Notes: generated by a model not told the origin, from the sequence alone. DNA of 34,777 nucleotides from a bacterium (GCA_021782175.1 JAJXVL010000003.1:1-34777); one strand, 5' to 3'; positions 14,209 to 22,974 are shown, counted from the stretch's first letter. Translations and numbers: made by a program.

Positions 14209-14218
14209 GCCGTAAGCT
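14190..14218 (+). promoter_or_regulatory. ileS promoter (leaderless type)
   Basis: TTGAAA (14190-14195), 17-nt spacer, TAAGCT (14213-14218), then 7 nt to the ATG at 14226. The -10 is poor but the spacing is right. Confidence 0.5.
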
Positions 14219-14225
14219 GTAGCTC

Positions 14226-17200
14226 ATGTCAAACAACCCGTCCGTTTCTCCCAATCCCGAACCGACTGACAAGCCGGCTCGCGTCCTGCGCGAAGAAGCC
14301 ACGCTCAAAAAATGGCAGGAGCAGGATATTTTTGGCCAGACGCTGAAGAAAGCTTCGCCGCGCGGCGAATTTACTTTCTATGAAGGACCGCCGACGGCCA
14401 ATGGTCATCCGGGCATTCACCATCTCGAAGCCCGTGCTTTCAAGGATGCTATTCCGCGCTATCGCACCATGCGTGGCTATCATGTCCGCCGCAAGGGAGG
14501 TTGGGATACACATGGTCTGCCGGTGGAGCTCCAGGTGGAGAAACAGCTCGGTCTCAAATCCAAGAAGGAGATCGAGTCCTACGGTGTGGAGGCTTTCAAT
14601 GAGAAGTGCAAGGAGTCCGTCTGGACTTATGTGCATGAATGGGAAGACTTCACCCGCCGCATGGGGTACTGGGTGGACCTCAATGATCCTTATGTTACCT
14701 ACAAGCCCCAATATATAGAATCAGTCTGGAATGTGATCAAAACCGCTGATGACAAAGGTTTGGTCTACAAGGATTACAAGGTCGTGCCTTGGTGTCCGCG
14801 TTGTGGTACGGCCCTGTCATCGCACGAGCTCGCTCAGGGCTATGCCGATGTGAAGGATATGTCGGTGACGGTGAAGTTTAAGGCTAAGCCAAATCAAAAA
14901 ATTGGGAATCTTGTTACTGACGACAAAACTTTTATTTTGGCTTGGACGACTACACCCTGGACATTACCTGGCAATGTTGGATTGGCTGTTAACCCAAATA
15001 TTCAATATGTCCAGATAGATATGGATAAACAGTCCGTTGATGATAAAGGCAAGTACATTTTAGCTTCTGATCGAATGATTGTTTTGGAGGAGAAAGCAAA
15101 GAAAAAAGACACAACAAAGCCTTTCTATATAGATAACTTAATTTATGGAAAAGAATTAGTCGGCCTCGAATACGAGCCGCTCTACCCATTCTTGCGAGAC
15201 AATATCTCGCATCATGAGAAGGACAAGCTCGTGAATGCCTTCAAGGTCTATGCGGCTGATTTTGTCACCACGACTGACGGTACGGGCATCGTGCACACGG
15301 CGGTGATGTACGGTCAGGACGACTTCGAACTCGGCACCAAGGTTGGTTTGCCGAAGCATCATCTCGTCCACGAAGACGGCACTTTCAAGAAGGAGTGCGG
15401 CTTCCTGGCGGGAGCTTTTGTGAAAGACGAAGGGACCGAGGTAGCCATCATCAAGGATCTCGCCGGCCGCGGCCTCTTGTTCGCCAAGGAGAAGTATCAG
15501 CACAGTTATCCATTTTGCTGGCGCTGCAAAACACCGCTCATCTACTTTGCCCGCGATAGCTGGTATATCCGCATGTCTGAATTGCGCGAGAAGATGATGG
15601 CTGAAAATGAAAAAATCCACTGGGAACCAGGCTATATCAAGGAGGGCCGTTTCGGTGAATGGCTCCGCGAGGTCAAGGATTGGGCTATCTCTCGCGAGCG
15701 CTATTGGGGTACGCCGCTGCCGATCTGGACTTGTCATCAATGTCACGCCCGCAAGGTCGTTGGCTCGATCGCTGATGTCACGCAGACGCCCAAGAACCAT
15801 TATTTCGTCATGCGCCATGGTGAGGCTGAGGATAATGTGAAGAATATCCTGAACTCTGACGAAAAAGTCGCCAACCATCTCACGGCTCATGGCCGAGCCA
15901 AAGCCACCGCTACGGCAGAAACCCTCAAGGCTCAAAAAATCGACTTGATCATTGCTTCGCCTTTGCCGCGTACACAGGAGACAGCCAAGATTGTCCAGCA
16001 GACTGTCGGTTTGCCGGCTGACAAACTGATTACCGACAAGCGTATTCGCGAGATGGGTCTGGGTGAGCTCGATGGTCATAGTCTGGATGAGTTCATGAAA
16101 GTTTTTCCTATGAGTGTGGGTCGCTTCGATCCGGCGCCGCGGGGCATTGAGAGTTATGCCGCGCTCAAGAAGCGCATGGGTGACTTCCTCTATGACATCG
16201 AGAGCAAATACGCCGGCAAAAATATCCTCATCGTCACGCACGGTAGTCCGGCCATGATGCTCATGGCCGCAGCCGCTGGCTGGGATCGGAGCGAGACTAT
16301 CGCTTATGAAAAGGATCATTATATCCACAAGGCCGAGGCCCGCCCACTCGATTTCCGCATCGTGCCGCACAATACGGAGTATGAGCTGGATCTGCACAAG
16401 CCTTTTATCGATGAGGTGAAGCTTACTTGCGCTTGTGGTGGGGAAATGCACCGCGCCAAGGAAGTCTTGGATGTTTGGTTCGATTCCGGCTCCATGCCTT
16501 TTGCGCAGGATCATTATCCTTTCGGAGGGTCGAAAGCCCGCGGTTGGCGCGCTTGGTTCGGCGGCGCCAAGGAACAAAAGATAGCTTATCCGGCCGACTT
16601 CATCTCTGAAGCCATCGACCAGACGCGTGGTTGGTTCTACACTCTGCATGCCGTCGGAGCTATTCTCGGCAAGGGTCGGGCCTACAACAATGTCATCTGT
16701 CTCGGCCATATTCTCGACGCCGAGGGCAAGAAGATGTCCAAGTCACTCGGCAATATCGTTGACCCGATGATGCTCATGGATCGTTATGGTGCCGACGCCC
16801 TGCGTTTCTGGATGTATTCCATCAACCAGCCGGGCGAGTCCAAGAACTTCGATGAGAAGACCGTCGACGAGGTGGTCAAGAAAGTTTTCAACCTAGCGGC
16901 CAATGTGGCTTCGTTCTACGAAATGTACGCCAAGCCCGAGGTGATCGTATCGCGGGATTCAAAGAATGTGCTCGATCGCTGGATCATCGCCAAGCTTGAT
17001 GAGTTGACCGTGACCGTAACCAAACATCTCGAAAGTTATGTTTTTTTCGAGCCGACGCGTGCTATCCGCGATTTCATTGCCGACTTGTCGCAGTGGTATC
17101 TCCGCCGTTCGCGTGACCGCTTCAAGGAAGAGGGCAGCGGCAGAGTGGAAGCTCTGCAGACTACGCTTTATTTCCTGTTGACGCTCACCAAGATCATGGC

Positions 17201-17753
17201 ACCATTCACGCCATTCTTTGCCGAGGAGCTCTATCAGAATGCCGGTGGGACCAAGGACAGTGTGCATCTGGAAGATTGGCCGGAGGCAGGAAAAATTGAT
17301 CAGACCCTCATCAATGATATGGAACTGGTACGCAAGGCTAGTTCGCTTGGTTTGGAGGCGCGCATGAAAGCCAAGTTGAATGTCCGCCAGCCTCTAGCCA
17401 CTCTCTTTGTCAAAGACCAGAAGTACCAGAAGCTTGAACCGGCTCTGGTGGAGCTCATTCAGGCCGAAGTGAATGTGAAGCGAGTTGTCTTCGATTTGAC
17501 TCATGCCGAGGAAGTAGTCCTTGATCTCGAGATCACCCCCGCTCTCAAGGAAGAAGGGGAACTGCGCGAACTTCTGCGCAAGATCCAGGATCTGCGCAAG
17601 GAAAAAGGTCTGACCGTCAATGACATGGCGATTCTCTCAGTCCCTGAAGAATTCAAGGCACTGATCTCCAAGAATGAGACCGAAATCAAGCGTCTGACCA
17701 AACTGGTCAAACTTGAGCCTGGCGCGACTCTGGACTTGCGCCGCAGCGAGTAG
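14226..17753 (+). CDS. ileS: Isoleucyl-tRNA synthetase with an inserted histidine-phosphatase (PGM-like) domain
   Basis: A 1175-residue class I synthetase. The GIHH form of HIGH is at residues 63-66 (NGHPGIHH), the CP1 editing site WTTTPWTLPGN at 240-250, a Zn-type CWRCKTP knuckle, ISRERYWGTPLPIW just before residue 510, DVWFDSG, and KMSKS at 836-840, followed by the anticodon-binding domain. Between about residues 518 and 715 a complete-looking histidine-phosphatase domain is inserted: RHGE with H531, SPLPRTQETA with R582, REMGLGELDG with E609/E614, and VTHG with H672. Normal IleRS has only a short SxxEL linker there before DLH.P.ID. The reading frame is uninterrupted. The start at 14226 fits both promoter and family. 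A stretch at ~14870-15160, inside the editing domain, is strongly AT-rich. recO follows 30 nt downstream. Confidence 0.95.
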   Translation: MSNNPSVSPNPEPTDKPARVLREEATLKKWQEQDIFGQTLKKASPRGEFTFYEGPPTANGHPGIHHLEARAFKDAIPRYRTMRGYHVRRKGGWDTHGLPVELQVEKQLGLKSKKEIESYGVEAFNEKCKESVWTYVHEWEDFTRRMGYWVDLNDPYVTYKPQYIESVWNVIKTADDKGLVYKDYKVVPWCPRCGTALSSHELAQGYADVKDMSVTVKFKAKPNQKIGNLVTDDKTFILAWTTTPWTLPGNVGLAVNPNIQYVQIDMDKQSVDDKGKYILASDRMIVLEEKAKKKDTTKPFYIDNLIYGKELVGLEYEPLYPFLRDNISHHEKDKLVNAFKVYAADFVTTTDGTGIVHTAVMYGQDDFELGTKVGLPKHHLVHEDGTFKKECGFLAGAFVKDEGTEVAIIKDLAGRGLLFAKEKYQHSYPFCWRCKTPLIYFARDSWYIRMSELREKMMAENEKIHWEPGYIKEGRFGEWLREVKDWAISRERYWGTPLPIWTCHQCHARKVVGSIADVTQTPKNHYFVMRHGEAEDNVKNILNSDEKVANHLTAHGRAKATATAETLKAQKIDLIIASPLPRTQETAKIVQQTVGLPADKLITDKRIREMGLGELDGHSLDEFMKVFPMSVGRFDPAPRGIESYAALKKRMGDFLYDIESKYAGKNILIVTHGSPAMMLMAAAAGWDRSETIAYEKDHYIHKAEARPLDFRIVPHNTEYELDLHKPFIDEVKLTCACGGEMHRAKEVLDVWFDSGSMPFAQDHYPFGGSKARGWRAWFGGAKEQKIAYPADFISEAIDQTRGWFYTLHAVGAILGKGRAYNNVICLGHILDAEGKKMSKSLGNIVDPMMLMDRYGADALRFWMYSINQPGESKNFDEKTVDEVVKKVFNLAANVASFYEMYAKPEVIVSRDSKNVLDRWIIAKLDELTVTVTKHLESYVFFEPTRAIRDFIADLSQWYLRRSRDRFKEEGSGRVEALQTTLYFLLTLTKIMAPFTPFFAEELYQNAGGTKDSVHLEDWPEAGKIDQTLINDMELVRKASSLGLEARMKAKLNVRQPLATLFVKDQKYQKLEPALVELIQAEVNVKRVVFDLTHAEEVVLDLEITPALKEEGELRELLRKIQDLRKEKGLTVNDMAILSVPEEFKALISKNETEIKRLTKLVKLEPGATLDLRRSE

Positions 17754-17783
17754 ATTCGCGGCACCAAGCTCAACCGGCATCAT

Positions 17784-18365
17784 ATGTATAGCGTCCACAC
17801 CACCCCCGGTTTCATCATCAATGCTCAACCTTATGGCGAAGCCGGTAAAGTGCTGCAGATTTTCACTAGGGACTTGGGCCTAGTGACCGCCATTGCTCAA
17901 GGTATCCGTCTGGAAAAATCAAAGTTGCGCTACCACACGATCGATTTGTCCCGAGGAAGTTTCTCCCTAGTGCGGGGTCGTGATCTCTGGCGCTTGGTCG
18001 GCGCAGAGGCTGATCAGAGAATCACACTGAATAGGGAAGCTCAAGCCCTGCTGGCCAGATTGGCTCAGCTACTCCGGCGTCTGCTTCAAGGTGAGGATGC
18101 TGAGCCGGCACTCTATGATTGTCTGGCGGATAGTCTCGGCTATATAGAGCGACAGAGCATCGATGGTCCGTCGACGCTCAAGCTCGCGGAAGTCCTGATA
18201 GTTTTCCGGCTCCTGCATCAGATGGGCTATATTGGTGATGATACGCGTTTCGCTGTTTTCCTGACTGAGCCGGTGATCACCGCGGACCTGGTCGAAAAAG
18301 CTTTGCCACTCAAGAAGCTCCTCGTCCAACAGATCAACCAAGCTCTTGCCGCTAGTCATCTATAG
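17784..18365 (+). CDS. recO: DNA repair protein RecO
   Basis: A 193-residue RecO-like protein, which helps load RecA on SSB-coated DNA with RecR. The N-terminal OB-fold is evident: TTPGFIINAQPYGEAGKVLQIFTRDLGLVTAIAQGIR, then KSKLRYHTIDLSRGSFSLVRGRDLWRLVGAE. The rest is a helical domain. At 193 aa it is shorter than the common ~240 aa, and it lacks the C-terminal Cys cluster that binds zinc in many RecO proteins. It lies 30 nt after ileS and probably shares its mRNA. Its functional partners ssb and recA are also in the window. Confidence 0.82.
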   Translation: MYSVHTTPGFIINAQPYGEAGKVLQIFTRDLGLVTAIAQGIRLEKSKLRYHTIDLSRGSFSLVRGRDLWRLVGAEADQRITLNREAQALLARLAQLLRRLLQGEDAEPALYDCLADSLGYIERQSIDGPSTLKLAEVLIVFRLLHQMGYIGDDTRFAVFLTEPVITADLVEKALPLKKLLVQQINQALAASHL

Positions 18366-18402
18366 TTCTCGGGTTCTATTCTCCAACCTCTGCCGCTTGG
18401 GG

Positions 18403-18408
18403 TATAAT
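18403..18408 (+). promoter_or_regulatory. -10 hexamer TATAAT of the DUF11-like gene (leaderless type)
   Basis: A perfect TATAAT ends 7 nt before the ATG at 18416. No clear -35. Confidence 0.65.
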
Positions 18409-18415
18409 ATGGCCC

Positions 18416-20371
18416 ATGGCCAATGAGGAACCAAATCGTTTGGAAGATCTCAAGGAATCTCTCTATTCGCGCAATGCGCCGGAGGTGCGCACTCGCCGCA
18501 AATTGCGTTTCGCTGATCGGACAGTCGATCTCAAGACTGATTGGGATCATCCTGATAGCGAAGAAGACAAGGACACGCGGGCCAAGACCGCGGCCGGTCT
18601 AGACTATCAGCCCCAAAAAAAACACATGTCTCTTTTCACCAAAATCCTCATCGCCTCGGCCATCTTCTGCGTGGCGGCTGTTTCTACCGGAGCCTACCTC
18701 TTCTTCAACGGCTCCAATTTCATTTCTGGTAATAATATTGATGTGACCATCAGCGGCCCGGTTTCTATTCCCGGCGGTACGCCTATTTCGCTGGATATCA
18801 CGGTCGTCAACAAAAACAGCGTAACTCTGAAGGGAGCGGATCTGGCTGTGCAATTCCCGGCGGGCACTACCAATCCCAATGACACGACTATTGCTCTAGA
18901 TACTCATCAGGAATTGTTGGGCGACATTGCTCCAGGCGGCTCAGTGACGCGGACTGTCAAAGCTATTATCTTCGGCGAACAGAATCTCCAGAAGGAAGTT
19001 ACCGCCACAATCACTTATGGTATCCAGGGTTCTAGTTCGGTTTTCACCAAGGTCCAGACTTATGATGTCCTGATCAATTCTTCGCCAGTGACGCTCAATG
19101 TCACTGCTCTCTCGGAAGCTTCTTCGGGTAGTAATTTTGACCTGACTGTCGATGTGCATTCAAACTCGGTCAATGTTCTCAAGAATGTACTTCTGTCGGC
19201 GGTTTATCCCTTTGGTTACAAGTTCACCAGTGCCTCACTGCCGTCGGCAGACAATAGTAATACTGTTTGGAATATTGGTGACTTGCCGCCGGGAGGCAGC
19301 CGCAGTATTACCATTCACGGTGTGTTGACCGGTGAGGATGGTGACCTTCGAGCCTTCCACTTCTCGACAGGCGCGCGCAATCCGGACTCTATCCTGGTGA
19401 TTGGTACGCCTTACGCCTCTACCGAAGCCGATGTCACGATCAAGAAACCTTTCATGTCTTTGGTTGTTTCAGTGAATAATGACAACTCTACGGCTGATTA
19501 TATTGGGAATCTGGGCCGCTCCGTCACGGTCTTCGTTCGTTGGTCCAACAATACGCCCAATCCGCTAACGAACGCGATCATCTCGGCGCATCTGACAGGC
19601 GGTGCCTATGACAAGAGCCAGGTCAATGCTCTGAGTGGTTACTTCCGCTCGATCGACGACAATATGATCTGGAATCAGCAGACCAACCAGGAGCTGGCTT
19701 CGGTCGCGGCTGGCGCTACGGGTAATGTTTCCTTTGCCATCGTGCCTTCCTTGAATCAGCAGAACAATATCATCAATCCGGAAATAACCATTGCGGCCTC
19801 GGTCACGGCTGATCGGACCGATCAGAGTAATGTGCCGCTCAATACGGAACAAGTCGTTAGGAATATCAAAGTTCCTTCGACACTGTCTCTCTCAGGCCGC
19901 GTGCTCCGTAACGAAGGACCCTTCACCAACACTGGTCCGATCCCACCCCAGGCAGAAGCCAAGACGACTTATACGATTACTTGGGCTGTCGATAATACTT
20001 CCAGTGTCGTCAACAATGCGGTAGTGACAGCCACCTTGCCCCCGTATGTTACTTGGCTCAATCAGGTTAGTCCGTCTAGTGAGGATGTTTCCTACGATAG
20101 CAACAGCGGCACGGTGACTTGGAATGTCGGTACTGTGGGTACTTACACCGCCGGTACCACACGCCGTCGCGAGGCTTCTTTCCAAGTATCTCTCTTGCCA
20201 TCAGTAGATCAGATTGGCCAAGCCCCGGTCCTAGTCAATCAGGCCAATTTGACCGGCACGGATACTTGGACCAACACCACACTCAAGGATACACAGAGCT
20301 ATCTGACAACTAGCTATAGCACGGACAGTTCCTTCCAGAATGGTTTCGAAACGGTAGTCAAAAAACCCTAG
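18416..20371 (+). CDS. Single-pass surface protein with DUF11-like/Ig-like repeats
   Basis: A 651-residue membrane-anchored protein. Residues 1-73 are a charged cytoplasmic tail (Arg/Asp/Glu-rich), ~76-97 one transmembrane helix (KILIASAIFCVAAVSTGAYLFF), and the remainder is an all-beta extracellular region. The repeats have the 'conserved repeat domain' (DUF11-like) look: DITVVNKNSVTLKGADLAVQFP, VDVHSNSVNVLKNVLLSAVYP, VRWSNNTPNPLTNAIISAHL and ITWAVDNTSSVVNNAVVTATLP, each followed by a WNIGDLPPGG- or WNVGTV-type strand. Such arrays act as stalks or adhesins; the binding partner is unknown. N-in/C-out topology is inferred from charge. It is a single-gene unit. Confidence 0.85.
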   Translation: MANEEPNRLEDLKESLYSRNAPEVRTRRKLRFADRTVDLKTDWDHPDSEEDKDTRAKTAAGLDYQPQKKHMSLFTKILIASAIFCVAAVSTGAYLFFNGSNFISGNNIDVTISGPVSIPGGTPISLDITVVNKNSVTLKGADLAVQFPAGTTNPNDTTIALDTHQELLGDIAPGGSVTRTVKAIIFGEQNLQKEVTATITYGIQGSSSVFTKVQTYDVLINSSPVTLNVTALSEASSGSNFDLTVDVHSNSVNVLKNVLLSAVYPFGYKFTSASLPSADNSNTVWNIGDLPPGGSRSITIHGVLTGEDGDLRAFHFSTGARNPDSILVIGTPYASTEADVTIKKPFMSLVVSVNNDNSTADYIGNLGRSVTVFVRWSNNTPNPLTNAIISAHLTGGAYDKSQVNALSGYFRSIDDNMIWNQQTNQELASVAAGATGNVSFAIVPSLNQQNNIINPEITIAASVTADRTDQSNVPLNTEQVVRNIKVPSTLSLSGRVLRNEGPFTNTGPIPPQAEAKTTYTITWAVDNTSSVVNNAVVTATLPPYVTWLNQVSPSSEDVSYDSNSGTVTWNVGTVGTYTAGTTRRREASFQVSLLPSVDQIGQAPVLVNQANLTGTDTWTNTTLKDTQSYLTTSYSTDSSFQNGFETVVKKP

Positions 20372-20403
20372 ACTTATCATTCAATAGGGTAGGTTTAGAA
20401 GCG

Positions 20404-20433
20404 TTGCGTGAGCAGTGTCTTCTAGGCTAGAAT
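20404..20433 (+). promoter_or_regulatory. glyS promoter (leaderless type)
   Basis: TTGCGT (20404-20409), 18-nt spacer, TAGAAT (20428-20433), then 6 nt to the ATG at 20440. Confidence 0.62.
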
Positions 20434-20439
20434 GCCCTC

Positions 20440-21756
20440 ATGCCCAAAAAAGAAGATCTCATGGAGATGCTCGTTTCGCTAGCCAAAAGGCGTGGCTTTA
20501 TTTTCCAAGGCTCGGAAATATACGGTGGCTTGGCCGGAACCTGGGACTATGGTCCCTATGGCGTGGCTCTGAAGAATAATATCAAGGCTCTCTGGTGGAA
20601 GCGCTTCGTCACGGATCGTGATGATATGTATGGCATGGACGCGGCTATCCTCATGAATCCGCGCACCTGGGAGGCGACTGGTCATGCGAGTGGTTTCTCA
20701 GATCCGTTGGTGGAGTGCAAGAAGTGTCATCATCGCTTCCGCGAAGACCAACTCACTGATCCCAAGAAGTGTCCTGATTGCGGCGGTACATTCGGCGAAG
20801 TAAAACAATTCAACATGATGTTCAAGACACAGGTAGGCGCTACTGGCGAGGCCTCCTCGATTTCCTACCTGCGCCCCGAGACTGCCCAGGGCATGTTCGT
20901 GAACTTCAAGAACCTGATGGATTCCCAGCATCCGGCTATGCCTTTTGGTATGGCTCAGATCGGGAAGGCTTTCCGGAATGAGATCGCCCCGCGAGACTTC
21001 CTCTTCCGCTCGCGTGAATTCGAACAGATGGAAATCGAGTATTTCGTTGATCCGAAAGATTGGGAGAAGACCTTCGAACATTTCCGCGATGAAGTGCACG
21101 CCTTCAACAATGATATCGGTCTCAAGCGCGAGCAAGTCCACGAGCTCGAAGTGCCGGATGCTGACCGCGCTTTCTATTCCAAGCGTACGATCGACTTCGA
21201 ATTCGACTTTCCGTTTGGCCGCAAGGAGCTCTATGGTCTGGCCTATCGCACGGACTATGATCTCACGCGCCACGCCGAATACAGCAAGGTAGACCTATCC
21301 TATTTTGATGAGGCCGAGAAACGCCGCTTCACCCCGCATGTGATCGAACCGTCTTTTGGTGTTGATCGTTCACTCCTGGCTGTTCTCTCGACGGCTTATA
21401 CCGAGGACGAGATGGGCGGTGAGAAGCGTGTCTTCTTGAAGTTTGCTCCGGCTGTAGCTCCGGTCAAAATCGCTGTTTTTCCGCTCCTGAAGAATAAGCC
21501 TGTCCTGGTTGAAAAGGCTCGTGATATCTTCAGAATGCTCAAAAAGGAATTTGGGGCCGTGGAATTCGATGATAATGGTAATATCGGCAAGCGCTATCGC
21601 CGCCAGGATGAGATCGGTACGCCGTACTGTGTGACTGTAGACTTCGACACCATTGAGAAGAATGCTGGTGTGACCGTGCGTGATCGTGATACTGGTAAGC
21701 AGGAGAGAGTGGCGGAAGGCAGCTTGCTGGATTATCTCCGAGGCAAAATCAAATAA
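20440..21756 (+). CDS. glyS: Glycyl-tRNA synthetase (homodimeric, class II)
   Basis: A 438-residue single-chain class II GlyRS of the Thermus/eukaryote alpha-2 type, not the GlyQ/GlyS heterotetramer. The N-terminus SLAKRRGFIFQGSEIYGGLAGTWDYGPYG is diagnostic. A zinc-ribbon-like insertion follows (CKKCHHRF ... CPDCGGTF), then LRPETAQGMFVNF, motif 2 in GKAFRNEIAPRDFLFRSREFEQMEIEYF, and motif 3 in EPSFGVDRSLLAVL. The anticodon-binding domain ends the protein (VAPVKIAVFPLL ... GTPYCVTVDFDT). Length is typical. It is preceded by its own leaderless-type promoter. Confidence 0.96.
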   Translation: MPKKEDLMEMLVSLAKRRGFIFQGSEIYGGLAGTWDYGPYGVALKNNIKALWWKRFVTDRDDMYGMDAAILMNPRTWEATGHASGFSDPLVECKKCHHRFREDQLTDPKKCPDCGGTFGEVKQFNMMFKTQVGATGEASSISYLRPETAQGMFVNFKNLMDSQHPAMPFGMAQIGKAFRNEIAPRDFLFRSREFEQMEIEYFVDPKDWEKTFEHFRDEVHAFNNDIGLKREQVHELEVPDADRAFYSKRTIDFEFDFPFGRKELYGLAYRTDYDLTRHAEYSKVDLSYFDEAEKRRFTPHVIEPSFGVDRSLLAVLSTAYTEDEMGGEKRVFLKFAPAVAPVKIAVFPLLKNKPVLVEKARDIFRMLKKEFGAVEFDDNGNIGKRYRRQDEIGTPYCVTVDFDTIEKNAGVTVRDRDTGKQERVAEGSLLDYLRGKIK

Positions 21757-21767
21757 AATAGGTCCAC

Positions 21768-21796
21768 TAGACTTGGCGGTGTTTCTATTGTATAAA
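21768..21796 (+). promoter_or_regulatory. Promoter of the 134-aa orphan gene
   Basis: TAGACT (21768-21773), 17-nt spacer, TATAAA (21791-21796), 9 nt before the ATG at 21806. Confidence 0.55.
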
Positions 21797-21805
21797 TCCT
21801 GACGG

Positions 21806-22210
21806 ATGAATATCCCAACTTGTTTTGACATTGCTCAGATGTCGGCGATTGGTCTGCGCCAGTTGCCCGGCCGACACAAATTCTTCCTCCCAGCGGAAGT
21901 CGACAGTCTGGAGAGGCAGTTCCTTCTCTTCGAACTCGTGAAGGACTGCTCTCCTCAGGTTGTTTTTGAAAGTTTCGGTGTGGATCTTGTGGATTTGTGT
22001 CTGACTGAGGCGCAGATTCGCTGGATTGTCCATGAGCATCGCTTCTTGTTACGAGGAGACGGCGTCGCCACAGCCTTCATGTTGTACGACAAAGGAATCC
22101 AGGTTGTTCTGGAAAATCACCTCGCTAGTCACAGCATCAGATGGCTCCTCTGGGACGCTCCGGAATGTTATGGCGAACAGAGGGTGATCTTCGTGGTGCC
22201 AGTTGTGTAG
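21806..22210 (+). CDS. Hypothetical protein, 134 aa
   Basis: Unrecognised. A soluble alpha/beta-looking protein. The N-terminal half contains a PAEVDSLERQFLLFELVKD helix, and the C-terminal half holds beta-like segments (GVATAFMLYDKGIQVVLENHL, RVIFVVPVV). Three Cys and several Trp/His are scattered, with no metal motif. It is a complete single-gene unit with promoter (21768-21796) and terminator (22219-22242). It shows no sequence likeness that I can see to the other two orphan proteins at 1469 and 12798, which share its size range and layout. Confidence 0.62.
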   Translation: MNIPTCFDIAQMSAIGLRQLPGRHKFFLPAEVDSLERQFLLFELVKDCSPQVVFESFGVDLVDLCLTEAQIRWIVHEHRFLLRGDGVATAFMLYDKGIQVVLENHLASHSIRWLLWDAPECYGEQRVIFVVPVV

Positions 22211-22218
22211 TTTGTTCC

Positions 22219-22242
22219 AGCCTCGTTTGACGGGGCTTTTTT
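22219..22242 (+). terminator. Intrinsic terminator after the 134-aa orphan gene
   Basis: AGCCTCG (22219-22225), TTTGA loop, CGGGGCT (22231-22237, one G-T pair), six T. Confidence 0.85.
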
Positions 22243-22251
22243 GTTGGCTTA

Positions 22252-22281
22252 TTGGCCAAGTATAGCCGCATATAGTACGAT
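22252..22281 (+). promoter_or_regulatory. Promoter of the MBL-fold hydrolase (leaderless type)
   Basis: TTGGCC (22252-22257), 18-nt spacer, TACGAT (22276-22281), 6 nt before the ATG at 22288. Confidence 0.5.
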
Positions 22282-22287
22282 AAGCCC

Positions 22288-22938
22288 ATGCATATCAAAA
22301 AACTCAAACATTGCTGTATGGTGATCAAGGTTCCGGGTCAAGGAGGTAAACATACGGTCATCGTCACAGATCCGGGGTCGTACTCGATCGAGGAACATGA
22401 CAAGATCGCTTATGCCGATATTATCCTGATTACCCACGAACACGCCGACCACTTCCATCTCGAATCGGTCAAAGCTCTCGCCAAACGCTCGCCCGGTGTC
22501 TCGGTGATTGCCAATGATGCTGTCGGTGATCTTCTTGCGCGAGAGGGAATCGAGCACCACATCATGAAGCATGGTAACGCCATCGAGGTAAAAGGTGTTC
22601 ATCTTGAAGCTTATGGCGAGCTCCACGCCGTCATCCATTCGTCTTTGCCGCGTGTATCCAATGTGGGGTTTCTTATCGAGAATAAACTCTTCTATCCTGG
22701 TGATGCTATGGTTGATCCGGAGAAGCCTGTCGATGTTCTGGCTCTGCCGGTGGCTGGTCCTTGGATCAAGATCGGTGAAGCTGTCGACTATGCTCTCCAA
22801 GTGAAGCCGCGCTTGGCTTTCCCGGTACACGATGCCGTCCGTAGCGCCTTCCAGCACACTCTTCCGGAAATGGTTCTTTCCCAGAATGGAATTGAGTTCA
22901 TCAAGCTGGAGGATGGCGGCGAATTCGAAGTGAAGTAG
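22288..22938 (+). CDS. Metallo-beta-lactamase-fold hydrolase (UlaG-like)
   Basis: A 216-residue MBL-fold metal-dependent hydrolase of the UlaG/YtkL-type. The metal motif HxHxDH is HEHADH at 50-55 (ILITHEHADHFH), preceded by an Asp strand end (VIVTDPG). Further ligands are plausible at H118-ish (GELHAVIH), D in YPGDAMVDP, and H in FPVHDA. No signal peptide is present, so it is cytoplasmic. The physiological substrate cannot be inferred; this branch includes many uncharacterised 'L-ascorbate-6-phosphate lactonase-like' proteins. It is followed directly by a 34-bp palindrome. Confidence 0.88.
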   Translation: MHIKKLKHCCMVIKVPGQGGKHTVIVTDPGSYSIEEHDKIAYADIILITHEHADHFHLESVKALAKRSPGVSVIANDAVGDLLAREGIEHHIMKHGNAIEVKGVHLEAYGELHAVIHSSLPRVSNVGFLIENKLFYPGDAMVDPEKPVDVLALPVAGPWIKIGEAVDYALQVKPRLAFPVHDAVRSAFQHTLPEMVLSQNGIEFIKLEDGGEFEVK

Positions 22939-22940
22939 TA

Positions 22941-22974
22941 AGCATATCAGACATATGCATATGTCTGATATGCT
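22941..22974. promoter_or_regulatory. Perfect 34-bp palindrome overlapping the M16 peptidase promoter
   Basis: 22941-22957 is the exact reverse complement of 22958-22974, with no spacer. Its right end runs into an extended -10 (TG-C-TAATAT, 22971-22979). The site covers the -35 to -10 region, the place for an operator bound by a dimeric repressor. It could also fold as a hairpin 3' of the hydrolase mRNA, but lacks a T run. Confidence 0.8.

Noticed and set aside
15156-16709. A 517-codon open frame on the minus strand opposite ileS
   Set aside because: It is the antisense shadow of a GC-biased coding region; the plus frame contains all IleRS and phosphatase motifs, and the minus translation shows no fold-like pattern.
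22250-22857. A 202-codon minus-strand frame opposite the MBL hydrolase
   Set aside because: The plus frame holds the HxHxDH metal motif and a promoter; the minus frame has neither.
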